From Gordonia sp. 'Campus' (GTDB taxonomy: Bacteria > Actinomycetota > Actinomycetes > Mycobacteriales > Mycobacteriaceae), in the NCBI RefSeq assembly GCF_022206305.1, contig NZ_JAKOIW010000032.1, forward strand, positions 1 through 40,223: DNA of 40,223 nucleotides, read 5' to 3'. The position numbers and the translations under genes were made by a program. Each line of letters opens with the position of its first letter. Position 1 is the first letter of the stretch. The notes beneath the pieces are model-generated. The model saw only the letters and a list, made by a program, of their open reading frames with translations, was not told the origin of the DNA and searched no databases. Below are positions 9,071-17,933 of this stretch, piece after piece.

Positions 9071-9107
9071 ATAGCCCGAAACCGCGCCCGCCGCGGTTTC
9101 GGGCTAT
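9071..9107 (+). terminator. strong hairpin after fgd
   Basis: A perfect 16-bp stem: ATAGCCCGAAACCGCG at 9071-9086 pairs with 9092-9107 across a 5-nt loop. It begins 13 bp after the fgd stop. There is no T-tract, as is common for actinobacterial terminators. It should insulate fgd from the permease gene starting at 9122. Confidence 0.8.
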
Positions 9108-9121
9108 GAAACCGGTTCGGG

Positions 9122-10240
9122 ATGGATCACTCTGAGTCCATGCCCTCGACACCACAGTCAGCGTCGACGTCTCGGTTCCGTGTGCCGGTGGCGTCGTTGC
9201 CGGCGATCGCGGCCCTCGTCACCGTCGTCCTCTGGGCGTCGGCCTTCGTCGGCATCCGTGCGCTCGGCGACACGTTCTCCCCGGGCTCGATGGCGTTCCT
9301 CCGGCTGCTGGCCGCGGTGGTCCCGCTGACGGTCATCTTGGGGATCGTGCGCTTACGCGGGCGGTCCGCGGATGCGACGACGCGGATGTCACTGCCCCGC
9401 GGCCGGGCTCTGGTCCTCGTGATCGCCTACGGCGTCGCCTGGTTCGCGGGTTACACGGTGCTGCTGAACTGGGCCGAGCAACACCTCGACGCCGGGACGG
9501 CGGCCCTGCTCGTGAACCTGGCACCGATCCTGGTCGCCGTCGCGGCCGGACTGTTCATGGGCGAGGGCTTTCCGCGCCACCTCGTCATCGGGATGACCAT
9601 CGCGTTCGCCGGAGTGGTCCTGATCGCGCTCGGCGGCTCGGCGACCTCCGACGCGCGGGTCGACTGGCTCGGGATCGTGCTCGGCGTCGGCGCGGCGATC
9701 CTGTACGCGACCGGTGTGCTCATCCAGAAGTCGGCGCTGCGCACGGTCGACGCGTTGACCGCGACCTGGCTGGGCGCCCTCGCCGGTCTGGTGGCGACCA
9801 CGCCGTTCGTGCCGACGGCCCTGTCCGAACTCGCCGACGCCGACGCCACCGCGATCTGGGCGGTGATCTATCTGGGCGTCGGACCGACCGCCATCGCGTT
9901 CTCGACGTGGGCGTATGCGCTCGCTCGCACCGATGCGAGTGCAATGGCGGCCACCACGCTCGTGGTCCCGGCGATCGTCATCGTCCTGTCCTGGGCGCTG
10001 CTCGACGAGTTGCCGACGGGCGTCGGGATCGTCGGTGGCGTGATGTGTATCGCCGGTGTGGCGATCGCGCGACGACTCCTGCCGATGAGGCGTCGGGGCG
10101 CGGTCGCTACGAGTAGCCTTGGCGCATCGTCACCAGCGGCGATGCCCTCCGAATCGCGACGGGTGCCCGCCGCACAGGCAACCGAGGAGACACCGTCATG
10201 CGCAAGCTCCTCGCCGGTCTCGCGATCGGCGGATCTCTGA
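9122..10240 (+). CDS. EamA/DMT-family permease
   Basis: 372 aa. Ten predicted transmembrane helices in two EamA repeats of about 135 residues each: the first starts at VLWASAFVGIRALGDTFSPGSMAFLR, the second at DWLGIVLGVGAAILYATGVLIQKSAL. Drug/metabolite superfamily members of this type usually export amino acids or small metabolites; the substrate here is unknown. The C-terminal 60 residues after the last helix are polar and overlap the start of the next gene by 43 bp, so the tail may not be conserved. Part of a four-gene block inserted between fgd and pta relative to M. tuberculosis. Confidence 0.88.
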   Translation: MDHSESMPSTPQSASTSRFRVPVASLPAIAALVTVVLWASAFVGIRALGDTFSPGSMAFLRLLAAVVPLTVILGIVRLRGRSADATTRMSLPRGRALVLVIAYGVAWFAGYTVLLNWAEQHLDAGTAALLVNLAPILVAVAAGLFMGEGFPRHLVIGMTIAFAGVVLIALGGSATSDARVDWLGIVLGVGAAILYATGVLIQKSALRTVDALTATWLGALAGLVATTPFVPTALSELADADATAIWAVIYLGVGPTAIAFSTWAYALARTDASAMAATTLVVPAIVIVLSWALLDELPTGVGIVGGVMCIAGVAIARRLLPMRRRGAVATSSLGASSPAAMPSESRRVPAAQATEETPSCASSSPVSRSADL

Positions 10241-10800
10241 CCCTGGGTGCGGTGGCGACGCTGCTCGTGGTCGACGCGGAGTCGCCGGCCGCTCCCACCA
10301 GTGCCGTCTGCGGTCCGTTCGCGGGGTCGGGGCCCATTCCCGGATGTGCGTTCCGCGTCGACGGCAGCCGACTGCAGATCACTCTCCACAACACCGCGAC
10401 GCGCACCCCGCCGGTGGTGTGCACGCTGACGCCGAGCGGGGCGCTGCGGCCTGTCGACACCACCGCGATGGAACCGGGCGCGCGCGGAACCCTCGGTGCC
10501 TCGGTGTTCTCCGGCGTCGCGCGGACCTTCGTCGTCGACTGCCGCGGCGGGGGGACCGGCAACGACCATGTGGCACGGCAGGTGACGATCGTCGCCCGCG
10601 CCGAGGCGCCCACGGCGGACCGGACGACGCCGCCGGCACGCCGGTCTTCGCAGGCCCCGCCGCCCGCGGCACCCGAGACGAGCGAGACATCGGACAGGGG
10701 CGCGGCGACGAGCCGAGGGGACGCCGTGGTGCCCGAGCAGACGTCCACCGCCACTCCGACCACGACCACGACCACCACGACGGTTCCCGCCGCATCCTGA
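10198..10800 (+). CDS. secreted or membrane-anchored Thr/Pro-rich hypothetical protein
   Basis: 200 aa. An N-terminal hydrophobic segment (about 4-26, MRKLLAGLAIGGSLTLGAVA) is a signal peptide or anchor. A compact domain of about 100 residues with three cysteines (in VCGPF, VVCTL and VDCRG, plus one in GCAF) follows. The last 65 residues are low-complexity Pro/Ser/Thr, ending in a run of eight threonines before VPAAS, like an O-glycosylated wall-spanning stalk. No family recognised. The start is supported by GAGGAG at 10183-10188 and it overlaps the permease gene, so the two are probably translated from one mRNA. Confidence 0.72.
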   Translation: MRKLLAGLAIGGSLTLGAVATLLVVDAESPAAPTSAVCGPFAGSGPIPGCAFRVDGSRLQITLHNTATRTPPVVCTLTPSGALRPVDTTAMEPGARGTLGASVFSGVARTFVVDCRGGGTGNDHVARQVTIVARAEAPTADRTTPPARRSSQAPPPAAPETSETSDRGAATSRGDAVVPEQTSTATPTTTTTTTTVPAAS

Positions 10801-10817
10801 TTCGCTACGGTTTTCGC

Positions 10818-11423
10818 ATGGATCGTGACCGGATGGTGGACGTCGGAGTGGGGTTGGTGTCCCGCTTCGGTGCCAAGACCCTGAGTTTGACATCGGTGGC
10901 GCGTCACGCCGGGGTCGCGCGGGCAACCGCGTATCGCATGTTCGGCGGACGCGATGCCCTGGTCGCCGCGATCGTCGAACGCGAGGTGTCGCTGCTGAGG
11001 GTCAAGTTGATGGAGTGGTCGGAGACCGCACCCGACGCCGCAGGCAAGGTGCGTGCCCAGGTCGTGAACGTCCTGCCCTACATCCGCAATCACGAAGCGC
11101 TCCAGTACGTTCTCCACAAGGAGCCCGAGGAGATCGTGCGCGCGTTGGTCGCCACCAGCGATTCCGCCGGCCCGACGCTCATCCACCAGATCGTCGCCGA
11201 GACGTTGCCCGACCTCGAACCCGAGATCGGGGATCAACTGTTCCCGAACCCGCGCGGCGCGGCGGAGTTCCTGGTGCGGACGATCTACTCGCTCATGCTG
11301 ATCCCGGACAGCTTTCTTTCCGACGAGGAGATCGCCGACCTCGTCGTCCGGGCGGTGGTCCGGCGAGACGCCCCGCCGGCCGGCTCGGCGGACACCCGCA
11401 CCGACGGACGTCCCGGCGCATGA
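10818..11423 (+). CDS. TetR-family transcriptional regulator
   Basis: 201 aa from ATG 10818. The N-terminal helix-turn-helix is clear: VSRFGAKTLSLTSVARHAGVARATAYRMFGGRDALVAAIVEREV (about residues 12-55). The C-terminal ligand domain is all-helical and divergent. Its stop overlaps the start of the AgpS-like gene (ATGA at 11420-11423), so regulator and enzyme are translationally coupled and it probably regulates that enzyme or its own operon. Ligand unknown. Confidence 0.88.
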   Translation: MDRDRMVDVGVGLVSRFGAKTLSLTSVARHAGVARATAYRMFGGRDALVAAIVEREVSLLRVKLMEWSETAPDAAGKVRAQVVNVLPYIRNHEALQYVLHKEPEEIVRALVATSDSAGPTLIHQIVAETLPDLEPEIGDQLFPNPRGAAEFLVRTIYSLMLIPDSFLSDEEIADLVVRAVVRRDAPPAGSADTRTDGRPGA

Positions 11424-13072
11424 CCGGCGAAGTGCAGGGCGACGAGGGGCGGGGCGGCCACGAGGTACGGGGCGGCGGGGACGAGACCGCGATCCCCGTC
11501 GTGACGATGGTCCGTCCCCGCTGGGGCGATCCGGCGCGGACCACCGAACTCCCGGCCGCGGCGGCCGCACTCGCGGGTGGCGCGGAGTCGGACCGCGGTG
11601 TCGACCCGGCAGCGGTCGCACCGCCCGAGTCGCGGATCGGTGACGAGCTCCGTGCGGAGATCGCGTCCGTCGTGGGTGCCGAGCACGTCTCCGCGGCCGA
11701 CGACGTACGGGTGCAGCACACCCGCGGCTATTCGACGCCGGACCTGTTGCGGCTGCGTGCCGGCGACGCCGCCGACGCGCCCGATGTCGTCGTCTATCCC
11801 GGCGACCACGACGAGGTCGTCTCGATCCTGGAGTTGTGCGCCCGTCACGATCTCGCGGTGGTGCCCTTCACCGGCGGCACGTCGGTGGTCGGCGGGTTGG
11901 CGCCGGATCGGTCGGGCGCATCCGGTGTCGTGAGTGTCGATCTGCGCCGGCTGGATCGGCTGCTGGAGATCGACGACATCTCGAGGATCGCCGACCTGCA
12001 TGCCGGCCTGCGTGGTCCGGCCGCCGAAGCGCTTCTGCGGGAACAGGGTTGGACGCTCGGACACTTTCCGCAGTCCTACGAGGGCGCCGGCATCGGCGGT
12101 TACGCCGCCACGCGGTCGGCGGGTCAGTCGTCGGCCGGTTACGGGCGTTTCGACGAGATGGTCGAGGGGCTTGTTCTCGCGACGCCGCGCGGCACCGTCG
12201 AACTGGGTACCGCACCGCGTTCGGCCGCTGGTCCCGATCTGCGGCAACTGGTCCTGGGATCGGAGGGCGTCTTCGGGATCATCACCAGCGTGCGCGTCCG
12301 AATCCGGCCCGCGCCGTCGGCCCGTGTCTTCGACGCCTGGCGTTTCCCGTCCTTCGCCGACGGGGCGACCGCTCTCCGCCGCCTCGCGCAGGACGGCCCG
12401 CTGCCGACGGTGCTGCGGTTGTCGGACGAGGTGGAGACGGCGCTGAATCTCGCGGATCCGAGCGTCACCGGTGAGATAGGCGACGACGCGTCTGGCTGCC
12501 TGGTCATCGCGGGGTACGAGGGTGAGGACGGCGAGGTGGCACGACGCCGGGATGCGGCGTCGGCGGTTCTGGTCGACGCCGGGGGTGCGGCGTTGGGCGC
12601 CGCGCCCGGTGAGTCCTGGCGCACCGGCAGATTCGCCGCTCCCTACCTGCGCGATCCGCTGCTCGACGCCGGGGTGCTGGTGGAGACCCTGGAGACCGTC
12701 ACCTTCTGGTCGCGCCTGCACGAGTTGCGCGCGTCGGTCACGGCGGCGATCACCGACACGCTCACGGCGTCGGGGACACCGCCGCTGGTGATGTGCCACA
12801 TCAGCCATGTGTACGAGTCGGGTGCGTCGCTGTACTTCACGGTCGTCGCACCGTTCGGGGATGACCCGGCGGCCGACTGGGCGTCGGCGAAAAGCGCGGC
12901 GAACACGGCCATCCGGGCTGCTGGCGCGAGCATCACGCATCATCATGCGGTGGGCCGCGACCACCGGGACGCCTACCACGACGAGATCGGGCCGCTCGCA
13001 CTCGACGCACTGCGCGCGGTGAAGGCGACACTGGACCCGGCCGGGATCTGCAATCCGGGCATTCTGATCTGA
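11420..13072 (+). CDS. FAD-binding oxidase, AgpS (alkylglycerone-phosphate synthase)-like
   Basis: 550 aa from ATG 11420, coupled to the upstream TetR gene by a 4-bp overlap. PCMH-type FAD domain: VVYPGDHDEVVSILELCARHDLAVVPFTGGTSVVGG (about 120-160), then YEGAGIGGYAATRSAGQSSAGYGRF and VLGSEGVFGIITSV. The C-terminal cap ends with the family sequence DPAGICNPGIL and contains a three-His cluster, ITHHHAVGRDHR (near residue 506), typical of AgpS-type enzymes. Family members exchange the acyl group of acyl-DHAP for an alkyl chain (ether-lipid synthesis) or act as D-2-hydroxyacid dehydrogenases. In actinobacteria the true substrate is unsettled, so only the fold and cofactor are firm. Confidence 0.88.
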   Translation: MTGEVQGDEGRGGHEVRGGGDETAIPVVTMVRPRWGDPARTTELPAAAAALAGGAESDRGVDPAAVAPPESRIGDELRAEIASVVGAEHVSAADDVRVQHTRGYSTPDLLRLRAGDAADAPDVVVYPGDHDEVVSILELCARHDLAVVPFTGGTSVVGGLAPDRSGASGVVSVDLRRLDRLLEIDDISRIADLHAGLRGPAAEALLREQGWTLGHFPQSYEGAGIGGYAATRSAGQSSAGYGRFDEMVEGLVLATPRGTVELGTAPRSAAGPDLRQLVLGSEGVFGIITSVRVRIRPAPSARVFDAWRFPSFADGATALRRLAQDGPLPTVLRLSDEVETALNLADPSVTGEIGDDASGCLVIAGYEGEDGEVARRRDAASAVLVDAGGAALGAAPGESWRTGRFAAPYLRDPLLDAGVLVETLETVTFWSRLHELRASVTAAITDTLTASGTPPLVMCHISHVYESGASLYFTVVAPFGDDPAADWASAKSAANTAIRAAGASITHHHAVGRDHRDAYHDEIGPLALDALRAVKATLDPAGICNPGILI

Positions 13073-13126
13073 CGACCTGACGACCCTGCTCGGCCGACGA
13101 CCCCTGCGGCCCGGTCGCGCGCCACT

Positions 13127-15322
13127 ATGCTGGGGCGCATGGCCACGGATGCAGATCTCGCCGAGCACGCCGACCGACCCGGGAACGCAGAACACGTCGT
13201 CGCCGGGACCACGACGAGCATCTACATCGCTTCGGCGGAGGGGGAGACCGGCAAGTCGATCGTCGCCCTCGGGCTGCTGGCGCTGATGTCGGCGACCGGG
13301 GGCCGCGTGGGTGTGTTCCGTCCGATCTCGCGCGCGGGCAACGACGATCGTGACCACATCCTGGATCTGCTGCTCGACTACGACTCGGTGGACATTCCCT
13401 ACGAGGACTGCCTCGGCGTCACGTACGAACAGGTCCACGACGATCCGGAGGGGGCGATCGCCGAGATCGTCGCCCGCTTCCATGCGATCCAGTCGCGGTG
13501 CGACCGTGTGGTCATCGTCGGGTCGGACTACACCGATGTCGGTACCCCGTCGGAGTTGAGCTACAACGCGCGCATCGCCGCCAACCTGTCCGCGCCGATG
13601 GTGTTGGCGGTCAAGGCCATCGACCGGTCGCCGCAGGAACTACACGGGCTGGCCGAGGGTCTCATCGCCGAGGTGACGGCCGCGCATGCGACACCCATCG
13701 CCCTGGTGGCCAACCGGTGCGACCCCGATCGCCTCGACGAGATCCGAGATCAGTTGCGGAGCACCGGTATCCCGGCTCTGTGTCTACCGGAAGAACCTGT
13801 GTTGTTCGCGCCGACGATGGGGGAGCTCAAAGACGCGCTCGGCGCCACGATGTACAGCGGTGACGAGGACCTGCTCGACCGCGAGGCGCTCCGGGTGATG
13901 GTCGGCGGTATGACCGTCGAGCACATCCTCGAGCGGCTGACCGACGGAACGGTCGTCATCACCCCCGCCGACCGGTCCGACGTCCTGCTGGCCCTGGTGA
14001 ACGCCAATACGGCACAGGGCTTCCCGCGTCTCGCCGGCATCATCCTCAACGGCGGGCTCAAGCCGCATCCCATGATCGAGGCGCTGGTGAGCGGGTTGCG
14101 GCCGACGCTGCCGATCATCAGCTGCCCGCAGGGCACCTACGACACCGCGCGGACCGCCGCCCACACGCGGGGGCGGTTCGGCCTGGGCTCGGTCCGCAAG
14201 ATCGAGGCCGCGTTGGCGATGATGGAGACCTATGTCGATCCGGAACAGGTGATGCACAACCTGAACGTGTCGACGCCGACGGTCGTGACGCCGCAGATGT
14301 TCGAGTACCGGTTGATCTCTCGCGCGCGGGCCGATCGCAAACACATCGTGCTGCCGGAGGGCGACGACGATCGAATCCTGCGCGCCGCCAACCGTCTTGC
14401 CCGTCGAGGGGTTGCCCAGCTCACGCTCCTCGGTGACCCCGATGCCGTCCGGGAACGCTCGATCGAGCTCGGCCTCGACCTCTCCGAGGTGGCGGTCATC
14501 GATCCGGCCACCTCGGAGTACCTCGACGAGTTCGCCCGCATCTACGCCGACCTCCGCAAACACAAGGGAATGGATGTCGAACGCGCACAGGAGAAGATGC
14601 GTGACGTGTCGTATTTCGGCACGATGATGGTGCACACCGGGCGGGCCGACGGGATGGTCTCGGGTGCCTCGCACACCACCGCGCACACGATCCGGCCGGC
14701 CTTCGAGATCATCAAGACCCAGCCGGGCGTCTCGACCGTTTCGAGTGTCTTCTTCATGTGTCTCGCCGACAAGGTGCTGGCCTACGGCGACTGCGCGATC
14801 GTGCCCGATCCCTCCGACGAACAGCTCGCCGACATCGCCATCTCCTCGGCGCAGACCTCGGCGGCGTTCGGCATCGACCCGCGCGTCGCGATGCTCTCTT
14901 ACTCGACGGGCACGTCGGGCGCCGGTGCCGATGTCGAGAAGGTCAAGACGGCAACGGAACTCGTGCGCGAGCGCGCCCCGGAGTTGCTCGTCGAGGGACC
15001 GATCCAATATGACGCCGCGGTGGAGCCGTCGGTCGCGCAGACCAAGATGCCGGATTCGCCGGTGGCCGGCCGCGCGACGGTGTTGATCTTCCCGGATCTG
15101 AACACGGGCAACACCACGTACAAGGCGGTCCAGCGCAGCGCCGGGGCCGTCGCCATCGGGCCGGTGCTGCAGGGTCTGAACAAGCCGATCAACGATCTGA
15201 GCAGGGGAGCGCTCGTGTCCGACATCGTCAACACGGTGGCCATCACCGCGATCCAGGCGCAGCAGCCCGAGGGCGGCGTGCCGAGTTCGACCGACGCCGT
15301 CGACGCCGAGGCGCGCCGATGA
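13127..15322 (+). CDS. pta: phosphate acetyltransferase
   Basis: About 731 aa, a long-form Pta that interconverts acetyl-CoA and acetyl phosphate in the cytoplasm. The N-terminal P-loop-like BioD/DRTGG part begins IYIASAEGETGKSIVALGLL (about 29-48). The catalytic PTA_PTB domain starts near residue 405 with HIVLPEGDDDRILRAANRL and contains ARIYADLRKHKGM, GTMMVHTGRADGMVSGA and the C-terminal PVLQGLNKPINDLSRG. The start could be ATG 13127 or ATG 13139; neither has a strong ribosome site. Overlaps ackA by 4 bp (ATGA), as in M. tuberculosis Rv0408-Rv0409. Confidence 0.96.
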   Translation: MLGRMATDADLAEHADRPGNAEHVVAGTTTSIYIASAEGETGKSIVALGLLALMSATGGRVGVFRPISRAGNDDRDHILDLLLDYDSVDIPYEDCLGVTYEQVHDDPEGAIAEIVARFHAIQSRCDRVVIVGSDYTDVGTPSELSYNARIAANLSAPMVLAVKAIDRSPQELHGLAEGLIAEVTAAHATPIALVANRCDPDRLDEIRDQLRSTGIPALCLPEEPVLFAPTMGELKDALGATMYSGDEDLLDREALRVMVGGMTVEHILERLTDGTVVITPADRSDVLLALVNANTAQGFPRLAGIILNGGLKPHPMIEALVSGLRPTLPIISCPQGTYDTARTAAHTRGRFGLGSVRKIEAALAMMETYVDPEQVMHNLNVSTPTVVTPQMFEYRLISRARADRKHIVLPEGDDDRILRAANRLARRGVAQLTLLGDPDAVRERSIELGLDLSEVAVIDPATSEYLDEFARIYADLRKHKGMDVERAQEKMRDVSYFGTMMVHTGRADGMVSGASHTTAHTIRPAFEIIKTQPGVSTVSSVFFMCLADKVLAYGDCAIVPDPSDEQLADIAISSAQTSAAFGIDPRVAMLSYSTGTSGAGADVEKVKTATELVRERAPELLVEGPIQYDAAVEPSVAQTKMPDSPVAGRATVLIFPDLNTGNTTYKAVQRSAGAVAIGPVLQGLNKPINDLSRGALVSDIVNTVAITAIQAQQPEGGVPSSTDAVDAEARR

Positions 15323-16524
15323 GCGACGTCACCGGGGCGGTCCTGGTGTTCAATGCCGGGTCGTCGTCGTTGAAATATCAGCTCGTGCAGCCGGACTCCG
15401 GCTCGGTGCTGGCCGAGGGGATCGCGGAGCGGATCGGCGACGAGGGGTCGTCGATCACCCACGAGCAGAACGGTGAGAGCGTCACCGAGACACTGACGCT
15501 CGACGATCATCTCGCGGCGGTCCGGCGCGCAGAACGCTTCTTCGCCGACAACGGCACCGATCTCGCGAGTGCCGGACTCACCGCGGTCGGGCACCGGGTG
15601 GTCCACGGCGGCAGGTCATTCCACGAGCCGACGCTGGTGACGCCGAAGGTCGTCTCGGAGATCGAGCGCATCTCGCCGTTGGCGCCGCTGCACAATCCGG
15701 CCAATCTGGTCGGCATCCTGGCGGCGCAGGAACTGCTGCCCGATGTCCCCTCGGTCGCAGTGTTCGACACCGCCTTCTTCCACGGTCTGCCCGACGCCGC
15801 CGCGACCTATGCGATCGACCGAGAGGTGGCCGCCGAACACGCGATCCGCCGCTACGGTTTCCACGGCACCAGTCACGAGTACGTGTCGGCGCGCGCGGCC
15901 GAGTTCCTCGAGCGAGATACCGCCGACCTCAACCAGATCGTCCTGCATCTGGGCAACGGGGCGTCGGCGTCGGCGATCGCGGGCGGGCAGCCGATCGACA
16001 CCTCGATGGGGATGACGCCCCTCGAAGGGCTCGTCATGGGAACCCGCAGCGGCGACATCGATCCCGGCCTCGTGCTGCACCTCAACCGGGTCGCCGACCT
16101 GTCGGTCGACGAGATCGACGTGTTGCTCAACAAACGATCGGGACTTCGGGGATTGTGCGGCGAGAACGACTTCCGCACGATCAGCGAGATGATGGACGCC
16201 GGTGACGACGCCGCGCGCCGTGCCTTCGACGTCTACATCCACCGCCTGCGTCGCTACATCGGTGCATACGCCTTCGCGCTGGGCCGTGTCGACGCGATCA
16301 CCTTCACCGCCGGCGTCGGCGAGAACTCCGCTGTTGTCCGTGCCCGCGCCCTCGAGGGTCTCGAAGGTTTCGGGATCACCGTCGATGACGAGCGGAACTC
16401 GCTGCGTGCCAGGCATGCTCGGCGAATTTCGACCGACGACAGCGCAGTCGACGTGCTAGTCGTCCCGACCAACGAGGAACTCGCTATCGCGCGACAGGCG
16501 GCGGCGGTGGTGGCGGCGGGCTGA
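15319..16524 (+). CDS. ackA: acetate kinase
   Basis: 401 aa, full length. Transfers phosphate between acetyl phosphate and ADP, completing the Pta-AckA route between acetyl-CoA and acetate with ATP gain. Family signatures: VFNAGSSSLKYQLV at residues 10-23, RRYGFHGTSHEYVS near 178-190, the nucleotide loop HLGNGASASAI near 213, GLVMGTRSGDIDPG, and FTAGVGENSAVVR near 330. It starts inside the pta stop codon, so the two proteins are translated together. In M. tuberculosis the next gene is the convergent pknG; here two accessory genes intervene. Confidence 0.97.
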   Translation: MSDVTGAVLVFNAGSSSLKYQLVQPDSGSVLAEGIAERIGDEGSSITHEQNGESVTETLTLDDHLAAVRRAERFFADNGTDLASAGLTAVGHRVVHGGRSFHEPTLVTPKVVSEIERISPLAPLHNPANLVGILAAQELLPDVPSVAVFDTAFFHGLPDAAATYAIDREVAAEHAIRRYGFHGTSHEYVSARAAEFLERDTADLNQIVLHLGNGASASAIAGGQPIDTSMGMTPLEGLVMGTRSGDIDPGLVLHLNRVADLSVDEIDVLLNKRSGLRGLCGENDFRTISEMMDAGDDAARRAFDVYIHRLRRYIGAYAFALGRVDAITFTAGVGENSAVVRARALEGLEGFGITVDDERNSLRARHARRISTDDSAVDVLVVPTNEELAIARQAAAVVAAG

Positions 16525-16625
16525 GGGCTTGACGTCCCGTTTGCCGTGGTTCATGAACTCGGCGGATCACCTGTGCTGCGTTCAGACGACGGTCGCGGTT
16601 CGACAACGTGTGGTTACCTTGGGTT

Positions 16626-17672
16626 GTGCCCAGTATAAGCCGCCCGCGTGAGTCGACGGTTCGGCAGCTGTTCGCCCTATCCAGCAACCGTTGCGCGTAT
16701 TCTTCTTGCCCGACTCCCCTTGTGACGGATTCGGGCATCATCGTCGGCGAGGTGTGCCATATTCGGGCGCAGAGTGCCCACGGGCCGCGTTACGACGCGA
16801 GTCAGTCGGACGAGGAGCGCCACGGCTTCGAGAATCTCGTATTGATGTGCGGGGTCCACCACAAGATCATCGACGCGAAGGAGAATCTCGCCACCCATAC
16901 AGTCGAGGAACTGCTGGAGACCAAGCGCAACCACGAGAATGAGGCTCGCAAGTCAGGGAAAGTACCTGATGCTCCCGCGAATGTCATTGCGGCGCTCATG
17001 TTGACAGCGACGGTCTATGAATCCGGTTCGGTGCACATGGATTTCAGTAATGCGGAGTTCAAGGTTGGCGGCGAGGGCGGCACCCTCAGAGGTGAAGGAG
17101 GCAACGGCGGTGTTCTGCAGATTGTGGGCATCGCGAGCTTGCCGCCCTCGGTGGCAGAGGAAGTCAGTATCGACCTGAAGGGTGGGGATGGCCAGTGGCC
17201 CGGCTCTGGGGGCGGCGGAGGTGGCCTGCTGACCTTCGAAGGTCGCGAGGTCAGCGAATCCGACATTCTGTGTGGCTTCCGGGTCCCCCTCTTCCTCCCG
17301 GCCGACAGTGTTCGCGTGGCGGACTCATTACTGAACGTTCTCGGGGCAGGTTGGGAGCATTTCTGCGTGGCCGAGCTTCCGTGGTCCGGCAGCTTTGGGC
17401 TTGCTTATGCGGTCGACTTCGGATCGGTTGAGCCGAATGCCCTCCTCAAGCTGCGGTTCGCGCTGCGGGGCCCGACCGGAGCTGAAATTCCACTAGGTGC
17501 GGCTGACGTAGCTGCGCCGCGACCGACAGGCCAGGTGAACCGGGTCTGTTATGCGGCGACCGTACCGGTCGAGGTCGACTCAGCAGGCCTATACGAACTC
17601 ACCGCCAACTCGGGCAGTTTCTGCTTGGCCCGGTACTCGCTGGAGATACGCCTGAGCGCCAGAGGAACCTAA
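16626..17672 (+). CDS. HNH nuclease domain fused to a glycine-rich linker and DUF6941-like domain
   Basis: 348 aa from GTG 16626 (GTG 16608 would add six residues). The N-terminal about 105 residues are a zinc-binding HNH (beta-beta-alpha-metal) domain: RQLFALSSNRCAYSSC, CHIRAQSAHGPRYD, ENLVLMCGVHH, KIID and VEELLETKRNHE. This resembles the HNH module of Cap5-type and related defence effectors. A Gly-rich stretch follows (about 140-200, including six consecutive glycines). The last about 130 residues contain PLFLPADSVRVADSLLNVLGAGW, which resembles DUF6941 (a beta-sandwich of unknown role). Catalytic His and Cys/His ligands look intact, so it is probably an active nuclease. Base composition is lower in G+C than its neighbours. 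A perfect palindrome GTTCATGAAC lies upstream at 16549-16558. The function (defence effector or solitary nuclease) is inference; no cyclase or other partner gene is adjacent. Confidence 0.75.
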   Translation: MPSISRPRESTVRQLFALSSNRCAYSSCPTPLVTDSGIIVGEVCHIRAQSAHGPRYDASQSDEERHGFENLVLMCGVHHKIIDAKENLATHTVEELLETKRNHENEARKSGKVPDAPANVIAALMLTATVYESGSVHMDFSNAEFKVGGEGGTLRGEGGNGGVLQIVGIASLPPSVAEEVSIDLKGGDGQWPGSGGGGGGLLTFEGREVSESDILCGFRVPLFLPADSVRVADSLLNVLGAGWEHFCVAELPWSGSFGLAYAVDFGSVEPNALLKLRFALRGPTGAEIPLGAADVAAPRPTGQVNRVCYAATVPVEVDSAGLYELTANSGSFCLARYSLEIRLSARGT

Positions 17673-17895
17673 AACCTAGTCGTGCCAGTGGCGTCGGTTG
17701 TTGTGTGGGCGACGATGGGCGCGTGGTCATCCGAGTTGAGGGGGTCGACTTGCAACCCTGTGGCCCTAACAATTCGCACATTGGTTTCGTTTCAGCGTAG
17801 TACGGGCAGTTAGCGCACTAGCACAGCTCACCGACAATGCGACCAAACGTCTATCGCCCGAAAGATGTTGCCGCGCACCGAATTGTCCGGTACTC
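17673..17895. other. low-GC intergenic stretch between the two HNH genes
   Basis: About 220 bp with visibly lower G+C than the core genes and many stop codons on all frames. I see no credible gene, no tRNA and no obvious hairpin terminator. Short open frames here are poorly supported. The right end leads into a likely SOS box for the next gene. Confidence 0.5.
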
Positions 17896-17911
17896 TCGAA
17901 CATGTATTCGC
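17896..17911 (+). promoter_or_regulatory. probable LexA (SOS) box upstream of the 13E12-family gene
   Basis: TCGAACATGTATTCGC matches the mycobacterial SOS consensus TCGAAC-N4-GTTCGA at 10 of 12 fixed positions (left half perfect, right half 4 of 6). It ends 22 bp before ATG 17934, where a LexA dimer would block initiation. Several 13E12-family genes of M. tuberculosis are known to carry SOS boxes, which supports the call. Confidence 0.6.
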
Positions 17912-17933
17912 AAGATGCCTCCGGGGGGTGACT

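Noticed and set aside
7135..9072. 645-codon minus-strand frame across the exporter and opposite fgd
   Set aside because: Shadow of two recognised genes; no recognisable domain.
10119..10817. N-terminal extension of the TetR protein to 10119
   Set aside because: The extra 233 residues are an Arg/His-rich shadow of the permease end and secreted-protein gene; ATG 10818 begins right before the HTH.
11285..13483. 732-codon minus-strand open frame opposite the AgpS-like and pta genes
   Set aside because: High-GC shadow frame: Arg/Asp/Gly-rich, no domain, and the plus strand carries well-conserved enzymes in this span.
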